The translations under genes and the position numbers were made by a program. Below the pieces are notes generated by a model. It was not told where the DNA came from, did not search any database, and worked only from the letters and a program-made list of their open reading frames with translations. Of a stretch of 64,000 nt of DNA, positions 63,068 to 64,000 are shown in pieces. Position 1 is the stretch's first letter, and each line of letters opens with the position of its first letter. The DNA is from Melanocharis versteri (Eukaryota; Chordata; Aves; Passeriformes; Melanocharitidae): NCBI GenBank assembly GCA_013397845.1, contig VZTG01005433.1, positions 62,001 to 126,000 on the forward strand, written 5' to 3'.

Positions 63068-63742
63068 GCAAGAACATTTATCTTGATCTAAGCATCAAAA
63101 CTTTCTGTGGATATTTGTATGCAGAAGTCCAAATTATGATAACCACATCTGAGCCCTGAAAGTCTTGTCATATTCAGATTATCAGCTTTGTTTGGAGTTA
63201 ATAGACTGGATTTACTGCCCACTTGTCTGCTGCCATGATCTAGCAGTGCCACAGACATAAAAGGGTGGATAGGAAAGGAATTTCCTCACAGCTTTGCAGA
63301 AGTACACATTATACCTTTATTTAGTTGTGCCACTAAGGACCTACTCTGATGTTGCATTCCTGCCACCTGGTAAAATAGGTAAGACAACACACATGTGTAT
63401 TGAGTGCAGGGAATACTTTTTCTTACATTCTGAGCTGTAGACAAATGTAACCCCATACCCCACAGCCCAGAGCACTGTGCTATGAAAGCAGTTGCACCAA
63501 TTGAATGTTTCTGGCATTGCACACTCCTGAAACGTTCTGTTGCTCCCCTCTTTCAAACAGGAAATGTCACTCAATATTATCAGATTTTTAAAAACAGGAC
63601 TGTGTTTTAGCCACAAAATTTGTTCTATGAAACAAAATTACTATATTCTGACTGACTTCTGAGACGTGTACATGCACAGGGAAAAAAAAGAGTAAGAATT
63701 TTTTGAGGAAAAGTCTAACTTGGATTTCAGCAAAAGTTAGAA

Positions 63743-64000
63743 TCAAAGAATCATAGGCTATGTTGAGTTGGAAGGGACCCATCAGGATCATCAAGTCCAA
63801 CTCTTGGTTCTGCGCAGGTTACCCCAAGAATCTCACCATGTGCCCAACAGTGTTGTCCAAACACTTCTTGAACTCTGTCAGGTTTGGTGCTGTGACCACT
63901 TCCCTGGGGAGCCTGTTCAAGTGCCCAACCACCCTCTGGGTGAAGAACCTTTTCCTCATATCCAACCTAAACCTTCTCTGACTCAGCTCCAGCCATTTCC
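63743..64000 (-). mobile_element. CR1 LINE copy, runs off the right edge
   Basis: AATCAAAGAATCATAGGCTA then GTTGGAAGGGACCCATCAGG, followed by CTGGGGAGCCTGTTCAAGTG and the region AACCTTTTCCTCATATCCAA. An inverted CR1 3' region that continues beyond the window. Confidence 0.95.

Larger units (their letters stand above)
43015..63735. other. Gene-poor AT-rich stretch
   Basis: About 20 kb downstream of MRPL39 with no exon or RNA gene recognised. In human the DNA on this side of MRPL39 is also a large gene desert, so absence is plausible. Open frames here are short, on both strands, and show no known motif. Microsatellites, a gap and local tandem duplications are listed separately. Confidence 0.6.

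Noticed and set aside
1..64000. tRNA, rRNA, CRISPR array or bacterial-type operon
   Set aside because: No tRNA cloverleaf, rRNA segment, direct-repeat/spacer array or closely packed genes were seen. The sequence is vertebrate nuclear DNA.

Overview
The window is nuclear DNA from a bird. Introns are large, the DNA is AT-rich with two short GC-rich CpG islands, and the dispersed repeats are avian: at least fifteen CR1 LINE copies (recognisable by their 3' ends) and several endogenous-retrovirus LTRs of avian types. The species cannot be fixed from sequence alone.

Two protein-coding genes are recognised. MRPL39 (mitochondrial large-subunit ribosomal protein mL39) lies complete on the + strand. 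Ten coding exons between 28,846 and 39,341 join in frame to 341 codons plus stop, close to the mammalian length, and a poly(A) signal follows 27 bases later. On the - strand a CpG island at about 15.3-15.9 kb holds what is most likely the first coding exon of JAM2 (junctional adhesion molecule 2/B): a start codon, a leucine-rich signal peptide and a strong splice donor. The divergent JAM2-MRPL39 order matches human chromosome 21q21, which supports the JAM2 call. No Ig-domain exon of JAM2 could be found between 1 and 15.6 kb, so that stretch is read as its first intron, with the rest of the gene beyond the left edge.

Layout: 1-15.6 kb, presumed JAM2 intron 1 with CR1 fragments and two LTR-like blocks (2.5-3.2 kb and 7.7-8.9 kb). 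15.6-28.7 kb, the intergenic space between the two divergent promoters, much of it retroelements: a CR1 at 17.1-17.7 kb, an LTR cluster at 18.6-20.65 kb, a long CR1 at 23.3-24.3 kb, an ERV-derived block at 26.2-27.6 kb and apparently nested CR1s touching the MRPL39 promoter. 28.8-39.4 kb, MRPL39, with CR1 copies in several introns and a solo LTR in its last intron. 39.4-64 kb, AT-rich DNA with no recognised gene: one well-delimited solo LTR with a 5-bp target duplication (40.5-41.1 kb), one ambiguous base in a T/G homopolymer block, a 20-N gap inside poly(A), microsatellites and two CR1s, the last running off the right edge.

The window holds no operon, CRISPR array, tRNA or rRNA gene that I can see, and no clearly new biological system. 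The points most worth checking are splice-site ambiguities at both ends of MRPL39 intron 1, precisely bounded solo LTRs with internal tandem duplications, and the retroelement crowding between the two promoters.
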